Under the pieces are notes generated by a model, which saw only the letters and a list, made by a program, of their open reading frames with translations, made no database searches and was not told the origin of the DNA. The translations under genes and the position numbers were made by a program. A DNA stretch of 64,000 bases from Plasmopara viticola (taxonomy: Eukaryota; Oomycota; Peronosporomycetes; Peronosporales; Peronosporaceae), in contig MBPM02000091.1 in assembly GCA_001695595.3 (NCBI GenBank), positions 124,001-188,000 of the forward strand, in the 5' to 3' direction. Below are positions 1-12,059 of the stretch, one piece after another; the first letter of the stretch is position 1; each line of letters opens with the position of its first letter.

Positions 1-681
1 TGTATTTGACATTTACTCGCGATTGCTGAAAGAACGCATTGTGTTCGTACACGGGCCCGTAAACGATGACATGGCGTCGCTCGTGACTGCACAGCTGCTG
101 TTTCTTGAGTCGGAGAACCCTGAAAAAGACGTGTACATGTACATTAATAGTCCTGGTGGTATCGTGAGCTCTGGACTGGCGATCTACGACACCATGCAGT
201 ACATTCAGCCTCAGGTTAATACGCTCTGTATGGGTCAGGCCGCCTCAATGGGGTCCCTGCTACTGGCAGGCGGTGCTCCGGGCTGCCGCTCAGCTTTGCC
301 TAATGCCCGTGTGAGTTGATTAGTTTTTTAGGCAACTATTCGCACAAAGTTGACGTGGTGCTGCAGATCATGACCCACCAGCCTTCAGGTGGTGCGCAGG
401 GTATGGCAAGTGACATTGCAATTCAGGCCGAGGAAATTATTAAACTTCGTGCAAGGTAAGGCAAAAACATTGCTTTGTTGCTGAAAGATTGAAGTGACAG
501 CTGTCCGTTCATGTTGAACAGACTGAACGGGTTATATGCGAGCCACACAGGGAAGCCTATCAAGGTGATTGAGCAGGCAATGGATCGCGATCTTTTCATG
601 GACCCGCGAGAGGCGCAAGACTTTGGTATTATCGACTCGATCATCTCTAGCCGGAGGACCACGCAGCCATCGAGTGAGTAG
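1..681 (+). CDS. CLPP: ATP-dependent Clp protease proteolytic subunit (ClpP), 5' end outside the window
   Basis: This is the serine protease subunit of the ClpXP complex, which degrades unfolded proteins; in an oomycete it should act in the mitochondrial matrix. The frame is open from base 2 and begins inside the mature protein with [15 protein letters not shown], so the start and targeting peptide lie upstream. I read three exons, 1-310, 367-455 and 522-681, with introns GTGAGT..CTGCAG (56 nt) and GTAAGG..AACAG (66 nt). Splicing restores the ClpP order: INSPGG oxyanion segment, [14 protein letters not shown] with the catalytic Ser, [11 protein letters not shown] with the catalytic His, and the DRDLF segment with the catalytic Asp. 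All three triad residues are present. The C-terminus is short and polar and stops at TAG 679-681. The next gene, on the opposite strand, ends about 280 bp away. Identity is very secure; the exon joins were inferred by eye. Confidence 0.95.
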
Positions 682-959
682 TATGCGGCTGCTGGAATGC
701 AGATAATACAGAGAATGTACAGAACACTTGGACAATTAATTGCTTCATCTGGTACCAAGGCACATGACCCAAAGACTTGAGAGCAATAAGCTATTTCCTC
801 ATTGCCTGAGCAATTCACCCACAACTCCATCGCGAAATATCCACGTGTGCTAAAATTTGATTGTTTTATGTGCTGTGGTTATCTGATGTTGGCTTAAAGC
901 ATGCAGCTAGACAATTGGCAGTCTACACTTCCAATCGTTAAAAAGCTTTTGTATGCATC

Positions 960-1437
960 TCACTCGTCCATCTCTCCCTCGGGCTCATCAACTTCACCCA
1001 ATTCCCACTCGAGGTTCGGCAGGTGGTTGCCACGCTTTGCCTAAAACAAGCACAACAACAACACGGCAATTGTCAATGGAAGGTTTGTCACCATTCGCAG
1101 AATCTCGGACTCGCACCGCTTGTCGCCACGAGTCCGGATTGTACAGCGTCACCACGCTCATGAGCGTAGCAAATCCACCCAGTCCGACCATCAAGTGTCG
1201 TAGTGCTTGGTACTTGGGAATGTGCGGCGCGTCAAAGTCGATGAGCGTCTCGGGAGCTACGCCGTCGTTCCATACCAGCTCCGACTCCTCGTGCAAAGGC
1301 TGAGTTGGTACCTTGATGCGCGCAAATGGTGGTGGAGGGGGGCGGTGGGCGTGTCCACCGCGTGTAGGTAGTGCTGAGCGACGTGCACTGACGCTAAGGC
1401 CGCTGCGGAGAGCGGTAGTAAGCGTTCGGGTGCTCAT
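960..1437 (-). CDS. NDUFB8: NADH:ubiquinone oxidoreductase (complex I) subunit NDUFB8/ASHI-like
   Basis: This is a predicted accessory subunit of the membrane arm of mitochondrial complex I. Two exons, 1437-1117 and 1040-960, flank a 76 nt intron (GTGCGA..TTTTAG) and give 133 residues. The first 28 or so residues (MSTRTLTTALRSGLSVSARR..) are rich in Arg, Ser and Thr with no acid, like a mitochondrial presequence. A proline run (HRPPPPPFARIKVP) follows. Then comes the ELVWNDGVAPETLIDFDAP block, which resembles the DELMWDNG..PEPCID block of plant NDUFB8, one membrane segment (HLMVGLGGFATLMSVVTLY) and an acidic tail containing NLEWELGE. Reading through the intron instead would give an unrelated Val-rich tail, so splicing is preferred. 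An in-frame ATG upstream of 1437 would add residues before the presequence; I chose the start that puts the presequence at the N-terminus. It is divergent from the LYR-like gene. Confidence 0.88.
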
Positions 1438-1556
1438 GGGGTTTGTAGACAATGGGCGGCCTGAATTATCAAAATCATATCCAATCACACAACTGTAATT
1501 AATCCAAAAAGATGGTACAATTTGCCATTGAACTTGGCTCTTTATGGAAGTTATCA
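1438..1556. promoter_or_regulatory. Short shared intergenic region between two divergent genes
   Basis: Only 119 bp separate the ATG of the complex I subunit gene (minus) from the preferred ATG of the LYR-like gene (plus). Both promoters must therefore sit in this stretch or overlap the neighbouring 5' ends, which suggests a bidirectional promoter for two mitochondrial proteins. The sequence is AT-rich in its middle (about 1465-1515). I see no strong match to the oomycete initiator consensus, so only the arrangement is secure. Confidence 0.45.
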
Positions 1557-1934
1557 ATGACCACCAAACTTAAACGTTCTGTGCTGCAATTGTATGCCCT
1601 GTGTCTGCACTCGGCGCGTCGCTGCCCACAGTGGGAGCAGCGCGAGATGATGAAAGCCTATGTAAAAATGAAATTCCGTGACGAAATGAAGACACTGAAC
1701 CCGGACCGGGTGCGGACGCTGCTGGCGGACGGGTGGGAGGAGCTTGAGCGCATGAATTATTACCACTCAATCTACGAAGCTAAACAGAACGAGCGCAAAT
1801 CGTCAGTACAAGGATCCAACTCCGCCATCGTAAGTGAAAGGCAACGACAATCAAGCTGTTCGCAGTGTCAAGCCGCGTTTTCATCGGAGCAGGCCAACTA
1901 TTGTGCACATTGCGGCACAAAAAGGTGCGCATGA
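1557..1934 (+). CDS. LYR-motif-like protein with C-terminal zinc ribbon
   Basis: This is a predicted 125-residue mitochondrial assembly-type protein. Residues 5-70 follow the complex-1 LYR pattern: basic start (KLKRSVLQLYALCLHSARR), then a KMKFRDE block and a DGWEELERM helix. The Arg of the LYR tripeptide is Ala here (LYA, residues 12-14). LYR proteins usually bind acyl carrier protein and help build Fe-S enzymes or respiratory complexes; that role is inferred from the family. The C-terminus carries two CxxC pairs (Cys101/104 and Cys116/119) spaced like a small zinc ribbon, which is not usual for LYR proteins. The frame is also open to 1512 from a GTG/ATG-rich stretch (an ATG at 1512 would add 15 residues). 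I prefer the ATG at 1557 because it begins directly before the LYR core. No intron is needed. Confidence 0.7.
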   Translation: MTTKLKRSVLQLYALCLHSARRCPQWEQREMMKAYVKMKFRDEMKTLNPDRVRTLLADGWEELERMNYYHSIYEAKQNERKSSVQGSNSAIVSERQRQSSCSQCQAAFSSEQANYCAHCGTKRCA

Positions 1935-2269
1935 CACAATCGGCATGAACGATACCAATACAAACAATTTTGAGGTTACCGTAATTGCAGGAAGACATCA
2001 TTTAGCCAATTTGAAAAGGTCATTACAGAGTTCACTGTGTGGTGGATAGATGCATGCAATAGTACGCACGTCATTTGCCAGAGCCGCCAGAACGGTGATT
2101 GTGGCGGTTGCTGGTTGGCAGGTATTGGCTTTGTAACGACACGCATGCACTGCAATCTAGCAGCACCTGTAGAGCTACGTCAATGTAAAATACAGTCCTT
2201 CCATAAAGTCATATGATAGAATTAGTTGACATCTCAAGTACTTCTTATTATGTCCACTGTGTATTCTTA

Positions 2270-2932
2270 TTAACACAATTCTACAATGTCATCGCCATAA
2301 CGGTCTGCAATACCCAGGCCTCCTTCCACCAAAACCTTTCCCATTGCCCCAGCAAAGACTTGGCCAAACTGCATATGCTTGCTCATCTGCATCAGACCTT
2401 CGGTAGCCACCACACCAATTAAAACAAGCCACACATCTCGATCTTTGCAAACTTACTATCAAGAAGGGTCGTCCGACTAGAAGCGCCGCAGGAACAGCAC
2501 CAAAATGTCGCGAATCCACAGAGCACGTAGGGTTATCTCCTTCCACCCACACATGGCCCGTAGGAACTGTAATCTTGTCTTTACGCCTCTCGTCGAAACG
2601 CGGCTGCAACTCCACTACGTCTCCTTCCTGCAGCAATTTGAGTACAAGAATTAGTTGAAAGCAGCGTCGCCCTTTATGTGGCAATCACATACCAGTGCAA
2701 GAATTCGCTTTGTTATAGTTTCACCCATACGTCGAGTAGGCGACCGCAGCTGCACTAAATCACCGCGCTCCCACTTTCGCCACCGCCGCGACAGTCGCTC
2801 CACGAATACAAAAGAGCCGTTCGGAATTGTGGGGCTCATTGACATGCCAATGCCGTAATTGACATCAAATAAATATTCTTTGGTCATGACTGCCCACCCT
2901 ATAATGAGCACGCCATTGCGGGCTGCTTCCAT
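2270..2932 (-). CDS. IMP1: Mitochondrial inner membrane protease subunit, IMP1-like (S26 signal peptidase)
   Basis: This is a serine-lysine peptidase expected to remove sorting signals from proteins delivered to the intermembrane space. I read three exons, 2932-2693, 2627-2457 and 2386-2270, with introns of 65 nt (GTATGT..CTGCAG) and 70 nt (GTAAGT..ATGCAG), giving 175 residues. Exon 1 has a short N-terminal hydrophobic helix (VLIIGWAVM), the GMSMSPTIP box with catalytic Ser31, an ERLSRRW..RGDLV block and ITKRILAL with catalytic Lys75. Exon 2 has EGDVV and GHVWVEGDNPTCSVDSRHFG; the DSR variant matches IMP1 better than IMP2. ATG 2932 is used; the codon upstream in the frame is TTG. The third exon is the least certain, because it lacks the usual Trp-Pro close of the family and could be wrongly joined. 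Confidence 0.78.
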
Positions 2933-3950
2933 CGCCAATTATAAATATATATGGGTCACATATATATGACAAGAATTTTTTTCATCTTCACAGCAATTTA
3001 AAAAAAATATTTTTTTGCGCGTAGTTACTATCCGTGAATTAGGATTTATTTTGGCAATTGCGATTCGACATGAAATTTCGTCTTGAAAACAATGCGCTAT
3101 CGTAAAAAATCTTCGCTCCGTACCAGAACCTGTATAATGGCCATCAGACCATGTACTGCTTTTCGATCCACTTCTAAGTATTAAGTAGTGTTTGTCTTCA
3201 TTCGTAATATTACGTTTCATATTATGGTTCGTATATACCCATCACACTCTCCTTAATTTAGACTTTGAGCGTCAGACCTTTCTTATGAAAATTTTGTCGA
3301 TCAAACATCCTTGAGTCGCTTCTTTAAAACCCGCACACTGAACTGAATGAGCCTTATAGCCCCCATTAACGTAGAGACTTTAAATCAAACGACTACCTTG
3401 TTGGCCGCACCCAGAAAATTGTCAGGATCGGAAACTAAAGACACGAGCCAAAGTCTTGTGTCCAAATAACACATAACATCTTTGAGATACGAGGCTCGTC
3501 ACCGCGCCAAAACACACGCCGAAAAAATGGCAAGCAGTGTCGACAATTGACCATTTGGCCGCTCTTAGAGGGCATTCGCGCCTCGCGCGTCGGTCACCTT
3601 GAGTTAAGTGAGTCCGCCATCCTCAATGTCAGAGGAAAAAAGGGTAAGCCTTCTCCTCGACGAAGTTCCAGCCCTGGTCGTGATCCTACGGCTTCCGCCA
3701 TCAAGACGAATTCTACACTGCATACATTGCGCTTACCTGAGCAACAGGCCGTGCGTCACACAGCGCGCTCGCGTGTGTTCACACTACGCACTGCAAGCAC
3801 TTCATTTTTATCTCTCAATCGAGCGTTTCATGTGGCCTGATAAACTATAGCCGATTAAAACGATGTGCAGGTAGTATATAAACTCTGCTCGACCTTTGCA
3901 ACAGCATCATCGAAGTCAATGAACGACCTTCCGTACGAGTTCGCTCAGCT
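2933..3950. other. AT-rich intergenic stretch, no recognisable gene
   Basis: From about 2940 to 3480 the DNA is strongly AT-rich (ATATATATG runs, poly-A and poly-T) and fits a promoter/spacer. Between 3547 and 3850 two overlapping frames are open, one with a Cys-rich run (HCIHCAYLSNRPCV), but neither resembles a known protein. Confidence 0.4.
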
Positions 3951-4522
3951 GAAGACTGCCAGTATATTATAGTTCTGCCTCCTGTGGCTCACAGCATCAT
4001 CATCTCAAGAAAGATGCTTCCACAGCGGTCACCAGACCCGAGACAAGCTCTGCCCGCGGCTCCAGCGGCTCAAAGTCAAGCAACAAGAGGCGTAGTCTTG
4101 CCAAAGGTGATGCTTACCATAATCAAAAGCTTTTAAGACATCAAAATAAGTTTACCGTAGAAGCGCCTCAGAAACTTTTGAGTTTTAAAAGTGAGAATGT
4201 CTGTCTCTTCACAAGATGTGGATATAAACCGTGGCGCCGATGTCGCACGGGAATATACATCCGCGATAGCGTTGCTTTAACTCACTATCAAGGAGAAGGG
4301 ATGAGAAAGGTGCCACAACTTTTTGCGGCGCTAAGTGCTCGTCGCTATGACGGTGCTTGTCTCCAATTACTGGCAAACACAAGACCAGCACACAAGCCTC
4401 GAGAGCCCAGTTGCACAAGCAGATTGACTTGGTCTCCTCGAGACAGTGGCCTTCATGCCAAAACTGGACTTTTGCCCAACTTAAGAGTCAGCCTCTCGTG
4501 GCTGTACATATGTACGCCCTAA
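3951..4522 (+). other. Open frame without a start codon, possible exon or gene relic
   Basis: One plus-strand frame is open for about 190 codons after a TGA near 3948. It has a His/Lys start (HHHLKKDASTAVTRPE), then a Ser-rich stretch ending SSNKRRSLAKGD, and later Cys/Arg-rich sequence. No ATG occurs before about 4300, so it would need an upstream exon. I recognise no domain. The composition changes along the frame, and chance openness is possible. Confidence 0.2.
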
Positions 4523-4647
4523 TACCAGCACTTCTTACCTGGGTGAAAATACGACTCAAGTACGCCCACATCGAGATCACTGTCTGTATTCGCATCATTT
4601 GTAAGACAAACTCCAATTCTTATTTGTCAACATAGTGTGATCGTTAG

Positions 4648-5076
4648 CTACCATAAGTACAGCAGTAACCATGCTCGTGGCTGAATTTGTAGTTTTTTTA
4701 TAAGATTTAGCTGCCATTTTGCTTTGACATTTCTTTTCTTTTCAGCCGAATCTGTAGACATATATTTTGAGGTTTTAGCCACGTACGTGTCGAAACCAAT
4801 AAGCCCCAGAGACGCTAAATCGTTGGCTTACATACATATGAGGGGGGGGCCCACTTGGCGGTTTCTTCTCAGCCTAGAATCCCAATGCGGCGGCGCTAAT
4901 TGGAGCTGCCACTCATACACGGCCTCATACGTCTTCGAAGACGCGTTCATTTCCTCTGTCTGACAATTGGGCTGCAAACAATTCGCTTCGGACATGTGCT
5001 GCCATGTGTCAAGCAGTCTAAGCACACCATCCATAAAAAGGGACTTGACTTTTAAAGAACGAATCTGGGAGTCCAT
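4648..5076 (-). CDS. Hypothetical small protein, putative two-exon gene
   Basis: I do not recognise this protein. An ATG at 5076 opens an 80-codon frame beginning MDSQIRSLKVKSLFMDGVLR, followed by a stretch with four Cys/Trp-containing turns. The frame ends just past a GTATGT donor at 4835. A matching acceptor (CTACAG, ending at 4752) lies 84 nt on, and joining them gives a frame of 114 residues that stops at 4648. The second exon is Lys/Arg-rich (SAEKKRNVKAKW). Intron size and borders match the certain genes here, which is the main support. It stands alone between gene-poor stretches and could be a relic. Confidence 0.33.
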
Positions 5077-8000
5077 TTTTTAAACGAAACGGTTTAGGAA
5101 GAGCGCTGCGGTTTTAGAATTGTCAGTCGGACCAGTCACAGCTGCCAAATCAATCATTTGAGTCAATTGAATCGTTTAGCTGAGGCTTCAATACCAGTGC
5201 TGCCTGCTGAGTCCTTTGACATGCCGATAACATGTTCGACACTAATGAACTTTTAGTAGCGTAATGACATCACAAGCTTGCCAATGGTGCGCCGCTGCAC
5301 ACGCACCCGTGTGTTATATGTGCAGACGCACTTATTTAATTTGAGCTCTCAATCGTATTGGTCATAGATTTTTTACTACCGAGATGACCGCTAAGCAGTG
5401 CATTGTAAGCCTTATTGACTATACGAGAATATAAATTATGTTCATGAGGACCCATTACTTAGCTTAATTAGTGCTGTTAAACAACACTGTGACTTTTATC
5501 AAGAGCCGATGTGGCCTTGCACGCAACAGCACAGACAATATTGTGTCTTATTGTTTCGGCTCATCGCATCCAAAGCTTTTAGCAGAGCTACGCACGCGTC
5601 ATCGTGCGCATTTGCGCCACGTATTATCTGATACAAATGATGCTCCAATCGTCACATGAGCTGGTTAACAAATTGAGTGACACGATATCGCATCAGCCAA
5701 GCATTGTGCTTCCTGATTCATGCTACGCCTCGGATTCATTTTTCGCGAGTAATTTCTGCAAGAGGTGTCGCAGTGCCAAATGACGCATATTTTTTATAGA
5801 TCATGAATGGTCTAAGCCGTAGCCGACGAGCCATCAACTTGTGAAAATCTTTGCCATGGACAGGGTATATATTGTTGTTAGATTGACTACGATCTCCCTT
5901 CTCGGCCTCTCAAGTAAGCAGTGCTGTACCGATGACAAAGTCGATGTGTCATAGACGGTAATGAACGATCGTTCTGTATCTGACAAGGCCAGGATTGGCG
6001 CAAGTAACAGGTTTTTCCACTTTTTTACATTCACCTCAGAATGATAAACCATTAAGACCGTTCTGTGTCCTTCTTAGAAAAATATGACAGTGGTTTAGCC
6101 ACTTTTGCGTAAATTGCACTGCACTCGTGCAAGTGTTTGACCAGACCAAGCCACATTCCTAACTTTTTTTACTATAATAGAGCTCGCTATTCCACACATC
6201 AGCAAGATCTGCTCGAGGCCGTGCGTTGCAACAAGGCAATTTTAAACAGCGTTTTTTGCGCCAAAGATGCACTATTTCACACTAGCGTGAAGATATTCGT
6301 GCACGTGTCTCCGAGCTTTAAAAGGTGAATTATGGCGTCACATTACGATAAATATCACGCCTTGGAGAACTCTTCGAGCATTTTTTAGCCACTCCGAGCT
6401 GTTCGCATGAGAAGGTGGAATTACCCGTCGACTATGATGATCTTCCACGACTATCTCATCCAGTAGCAATGAGACGTATGGCCACTGTCAACTCCATAAG
6501 ATCTTTTAGGGTAAGCTGAGCTTCTATTGCCGGGATAATATTCAGACAATTTCGCCGTACCGAAATCTCACTTTGCGATGGTATAGAGCAACTTATCAGA
6601 GACTATGCTCAGACAAACGCAACTTTACGTGTATTTTAAACGGCAGCACCCGAACACTTTAATCTTTGGTCAATCATGTCACGTCAGGTAGTGTACCTTC
6701 GTGACAAGCTCTATTATGTGAGCCAAGTGAACTCCAAGTGCATTGTCAAGGCTGCACCCTTGATGTTTCGTCTACAGTCACCATACCTTGCATATTATGC
6801 AGCTAATAATGTTCTGCTCAGTGAATAGAGTGCCACTTGATTTCCTAAGCCATGACTAGAAATGTAGCGAGTGCTGCCTTTACGAGCACCGCTCAGTAGT
6901 TTACATACCAGAAGTAGGTCCTCACTTATAGTTGATCGGCTAAAAGCTAAGCATGCCGTCGCTTGCATGAGGCAAATAAAATATCATTTGAGCACTACTC
7001 AGCGGCTTATAAGGCTCTTCATGCGCAGTGATAAAGCATCGTCCATACTTCCTCAGCTGGAAGTCAGTCATATCAACTTACGACATGCCATGAAGCGAGT
7101 GCTGCGCATTTCTAGCATCACCAAGGTATCACGAGCCACACAGCGCACAGTAATAGAATGCTGTCTTAGCCTTAAGCCATCAGTATTATGCAGTAAAGAC
7201 CACTGTTTGCAAGCATCGCTCAGTGGCTTACGCGCGAGTCCACGTTCCGAAATCTAGTCCTCGATACTAACAGTATCCAGTTTCGACATTACAATGCCAC
7301 CAGCGCTGACTGAATTCGTCCAGCGACCGCGCAAATATATAAACGAATCTGTCATGCTTTATTGAGATTACACGTAATTTTCTCGCAACTGCAAAGCCCC
7401 TTAACCCGTGCACTGTCCATGTGCAACTACATGCCGCGTCTACTCGATACCAAGCAAAGTGTCATCGAATTGAGCCCGACTTGCATGCCCTGGGGCGAAG
7501 AATCATATGGCTCATTCATTCAAAAGGATCATTATAAAAGCCTCAATGTAGATTGACTACAAGTGCTTCCAAGTGCAGCAGGTTTGCCGTAGCTATTTGC
7601 TTTGAGTTAAAAGAAAATTTAAGTACACAACCTTTGCTTTATAGAGCAAATACGAGTCGCAGACCGCTACTTATCTGACGCTAAGAGCCAGTATTGTGTT
7701 AATAGTAAGGTTGGGTGGTACTCTTACACTTCAGAATACGAACTGTATTTATTAGAGATTAGTTCTAACCCCTCTTGCGGGATAAAAAGGCCACGACATC
7801 CTAGCGAAGCCTACTAATACGATTTAAGCTGTTAATGTGTTCCTTTTCTGCTAATACCTCAGTACCAAGTCTGTGTGCTTGAATCTTCACGTGATTTCAA
7901 GCCACTACGACACATACTTAGTCCATAAAATTCCGTTTCGGATTATTACTGTAATGGCCTCGATCTCGTATGATCAAGTGCGCGTGGCTTTTGTGCTCTC

Positions 8001-11000
8001 TCTTCACGAACGCCTAAGTAAAGTCTGGAACCAACTTGAAATTTACTTTGCTTGAGGAGCTCAGGCTTAAAGGCCGCAGAGCAGAAGGTCTTACGAAGGT
8101 TTTAGTTTCGCCAGCGTTCGCGCTTTCCTCCCAGCAAGAAAGGAAAGCAGAAACTCCAATCATTACTTTGAAGGTGATATATCGCGGGAGCAAAAGTTTT
8201 TGGGTGACTGCGTTACAAGAAGTTCAGCCTCGCAGCTTAATTTTTTTTAGCGCATCATAGCAAAAACACCTCTCTGTAAGAGGGGTAAAGAAAGAATTCA
8301 TTTTCTGTGCAAGGTATTGTGTAACCTCATCACGAATCTAGAACAACGCCCATTCAACTACAGACTATTTTTAATATAAGACTATTAAAGCATTGGGGTT
8401 TGGTCAGAGAACTTTTCTACAGCGCGAGATGCGTGACTTAGTACTTGAAAACTAGTGCGAGCTGTCAATAAATAACATCATGAAAGCCAAGGCATTTGGG
8501 CACGTCTAGATAACACGCACGCGAATTAAAGTGACAGCTGTGAGACTGAAGACATCTGAATGGAGACAAAAACACGAGAACAAAATACCGTAGTTTCATA
8601 TTAGACTCGCAGCTCTGTTGACAAGATATATTTAAATGAGTACATAGATCGAAAAATCGAGGTAATTGTTTGAAGGCGAATATGGCGCGTAGTATTAGTA
8701 TACAAGAACTTGTTTTCGCTGCTGCAAGTTGCTTGACACTCATCTATTTCGCCATCTGTCAAATCTCGGAATGCTGGTGGAAGTGAGCCAGAAGCTCCTA
8801 TAATTGCTCCAATAGTATGGTACGTGGAAATCCTATGCATGATGCAGCTAATTACTATCTGTTCTGAGGACCCCAAATTTGAGCGACGGACGAAGCGGAC
8901 GAAAGCTTGAGTGAGTGCTACACAAAACGTGCGTGTGAGTTGTGTAGGTGATTGCTCTGTTGGTGCTTGAATGATCTTTCTTACATATACTGCAGACGAT
9001 AACAATAAAAACTTGGCAATGAGTGCGGGTTGCTGTCTTGCGCGGCTTTATTGCATGCTACCATCATTGTTATTACTGTATAATACAAATGGTCTAATCT
9101 TCTTTTGGTTTTGTTTGCGTTGTCAGCGAATTTAGATAGGGCCACACCCTTTATATTTTACTTCACCAATTACACCATCACATACAGAAGATATTACTTT
9201 CGCTAACAAGAGATACTTTGCTGTAAAAAAATGTTTTATTACCTTTCGCAAGCGAAATCGTCACCGATTCGAGGCATGATGGTCCGAACGAAATGGGAGC
9301 TTATAGTGGGAGAAAGCACTTGTCGCTTTCACTGATAATAGGCGATGGTCTAAGGTCGAGTTTTTAACTTGGAGCTCCGATGACGACAAAGGTAAATAGT
9401 ACTTGAATATTTGCCGTAACAAAAATTTCAAAATGTTCGCGATGTAAGAAATCAATTAGCTATCTGACACGAGGTTGAAGTACGATGGTGGCGATATAAG
9501 CAATTAGTGCAGAAAGTTTTGTTTCGGTTGGATTACATTCCATTCTTCTTTTTTGTTCCAATCACTCTATCTCTACCATCGTGCTACATTCTTGTGTCGA
9601 CTACTGAAGGCACCACCTATTTCATCATTCTTAAACAAAATATAGCGGATCGCATTATATTGGAATCGCAGTATTTTTCGGATAAGAAGTTGTACTCACC
9701 TTGAGCCGCATTAAAACGTCCTTCTTGGTCCCTATCCTTTTTGGTCCATAGATCGTGTCGTTTAATATAGATTACTGTACATCAGCAGCGTATACGACAG
9801 AAAGGGACGTGCTTTTTTGCTTTGTAAAGCTTCAAATTCTGATGACCTAAACTATTAATAAGTGCTGACGTACCAGCGCTGTAGTAGGTGTGACAGAACG
9901 AGACGTCGCAGTTACCTTTTTTGCTGGAGATCCACGATATTTTTAAGAGCTTGATGAAAGCGTTCGACGTCATCGCCTAGCGTCCAAATGGTGCCTGAGT
10001 GATTTTCGAGCTAAAAAATGTTCGGTTGTAAATCAGGACGAGCAAAGCGCTTCAAAAGCTGCGCCTATGAATATTTTAAAATGCAATTCGTGTTTCTGCA
10101 TTCACTTAGTATCAAACGTTTAACAATTGGGGCTGGTCTCTACGAGTCTATCAAACGCTCACACGTATAGTCCACAAGAAGGACTGCGGGAATATTGAAC
10201 ATATCACACACCGAGAAAGTGGTTCAGGCAGGCCAAGACTATCATCGAGATTAATAATTCAAAAGTAAGCCAAAGTGGACTGCCAGAGTGAAGATCGGCG
10301 TAGATGATTTACTAATGTGGCAAAAATGAAGGCCAAGATGCAGCTTTAAGCATGGATTCATGGTACCAGCGGATATATGAGCTAAAAAAAGCTGTGTTTG
10401 CCAAACCAGCTTGTAGGATAACAGCTTTCTTATTAAAAAAGAAAAGATGACCATCAGAGGTTTGGCCAGGTTGTTAGATTTCATCAAATTTCAGCTTTGC
10501 TGAGGTTTTGTGAGGAACGCGCTATATCACAGTAAATTTGAACAGCTTCCAGTTGACGAATGCACTCGCAAAATTCGGCGTTGATGATTGAATTATGTGA
10601 TACCACCTTTAAAGATTGTAAATCTTATTTTCCAAAGTGTATCACTGCTTTCGCGTGTAGTCTCTCAAGTTGAATATCGATCGCTGACACACTTGAGCTT
10701 CGACTTTACTCGACAATCCGATGTTCTTCCTTGGATCTTGAATTCTCTATACGTTAGCTAATCGCTCTCCAATTTACCGTTTTTCGCCCTCCCCGAATCC
10801 TGTTGATGAGGCTTGTTTTCTGGAATGACGACTTGAGATCAGGGGCGAACCAAGTGGCTGGCTGGTGGGCTAGAATATTAATTTCCGGTTATTGCTCCTT
10901 AAGGCTAGAAGCTCATTTCCTGAAAGGTTAATTCGAGATCATTTTTCAAAATTAATCGATCAACAAGATTAAAGCTCACTTGATCGAAAAACCGGATCTT

Positions 11001-12046
11001 AACGTCAAAGCAAATCAGCTGATCACTTACAATTTACGCCGATCGGATCGTAGAATAAATTAAGACTCTATCAAAAGATTACAATGCAATGATAGACCCA
11101 GTGGATCGAGTGATTTGAGCATTTCTAAAATACCCTTACTCTTAACACGTGACTTTCGCTCTTAAGATATCGAGAGGTTTGCGTCGTCAAATGCACCCGA
11201 GGCTCCAAAATTGTCTTCGCTGAAAAGTAAAGTAGCCGCCAATGTAATATTTTATGGTCACCAAATACACCATAAGACGAATACGACTATTTACCAGCCG
11301 ACCGTCACTGCGAAGAGCCTGTCCATTTCATAGTCATCACGTTCGGCGATGCCAAAGGTGAGGTGGAGGGAATGACGATCGTTGCGGCAACCTTTTGGTC
11401 AGACAAGGGCTTGCATGACTGGAGCGCCGCTTTATGCCGACGCTGTTCCCCATCCATAATGTAATTGGAAATATATGTCGCAAAATATAGTCCGCGTTGC
11501 ACGTGAAGCTTTAAATTAACAGGTGTTTGCCTTTTAAGTATAATTGGTATGCAAAGGATGAGCTTTATTTCATCATCATTCTGTATGTCTTTCGAGAATT
11601 TAATTTTCGCTGCTAACGCAGCATCTAGCAATGCAGTTTAATGTCTGCTGACTTCTTTGGTAAAATGCTTGCTTTCTTTGCGAATGGAGACTTGCTCGTA
11701 TTTTCGGTTTTGTCGTCTCGTGGGTGGCTTCTTGATTCCTTTGGACCACCTTTATTTTTGTAAAAAAAAATGAGCTATCGGAATCCACACGTGTTGTCTC
11801 TGATGCGAAATGCTAATTGCTATCCGACCCATTTGAGACGCGGATTTCGTATCCGATGGGATAGTTTTTGGTGTGACTTTGGTGACCTATGTCCGGCTTT
11901 TTAAGGATGTAGTTACCTCGTTGTATCGGAGTAGCGACCAAATTGACACTATTTTAACTACGCGTTTGATAAGGATCGTCGTAGTAGCTCTCAGGCGTCT
12001 CATGGAGCTGAAGTTAATCACCGCCACAAATTTCATAAAAAGAAAC
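5077..12046. other. Gene-poor region with decayed sequence
   Basis: I can support no gene in this 7 kb. All open frames are short (under 135 codons), mixed in composition and without domain signals. Short imperfect motifs recur near 6,893, 6,990 and 7,213 (variants of GCACCGCTCAGTAGTTTAC), suggesting old repeats. Frames near 8,601-9,005 (minus) and 11,305-11,788 (minus) are the longest but not recognisable. Confidence 0.4.
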
Positions 12047-12059
12047 TTTTCTATCTTAA

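Noticed and set aside
423..830. Minus-strand frame of 135 codons overlapping the ClpP gene
   Set aside because: It is a shadow of ClpP exons 2 and 3 and of its 3' flank.
6871..7257. 128-codon plus-strand frame with recurring GCTCAGT motifs
   Set aside because: Composition is mixed, there is no domain, and the motifs are short and imperfect.
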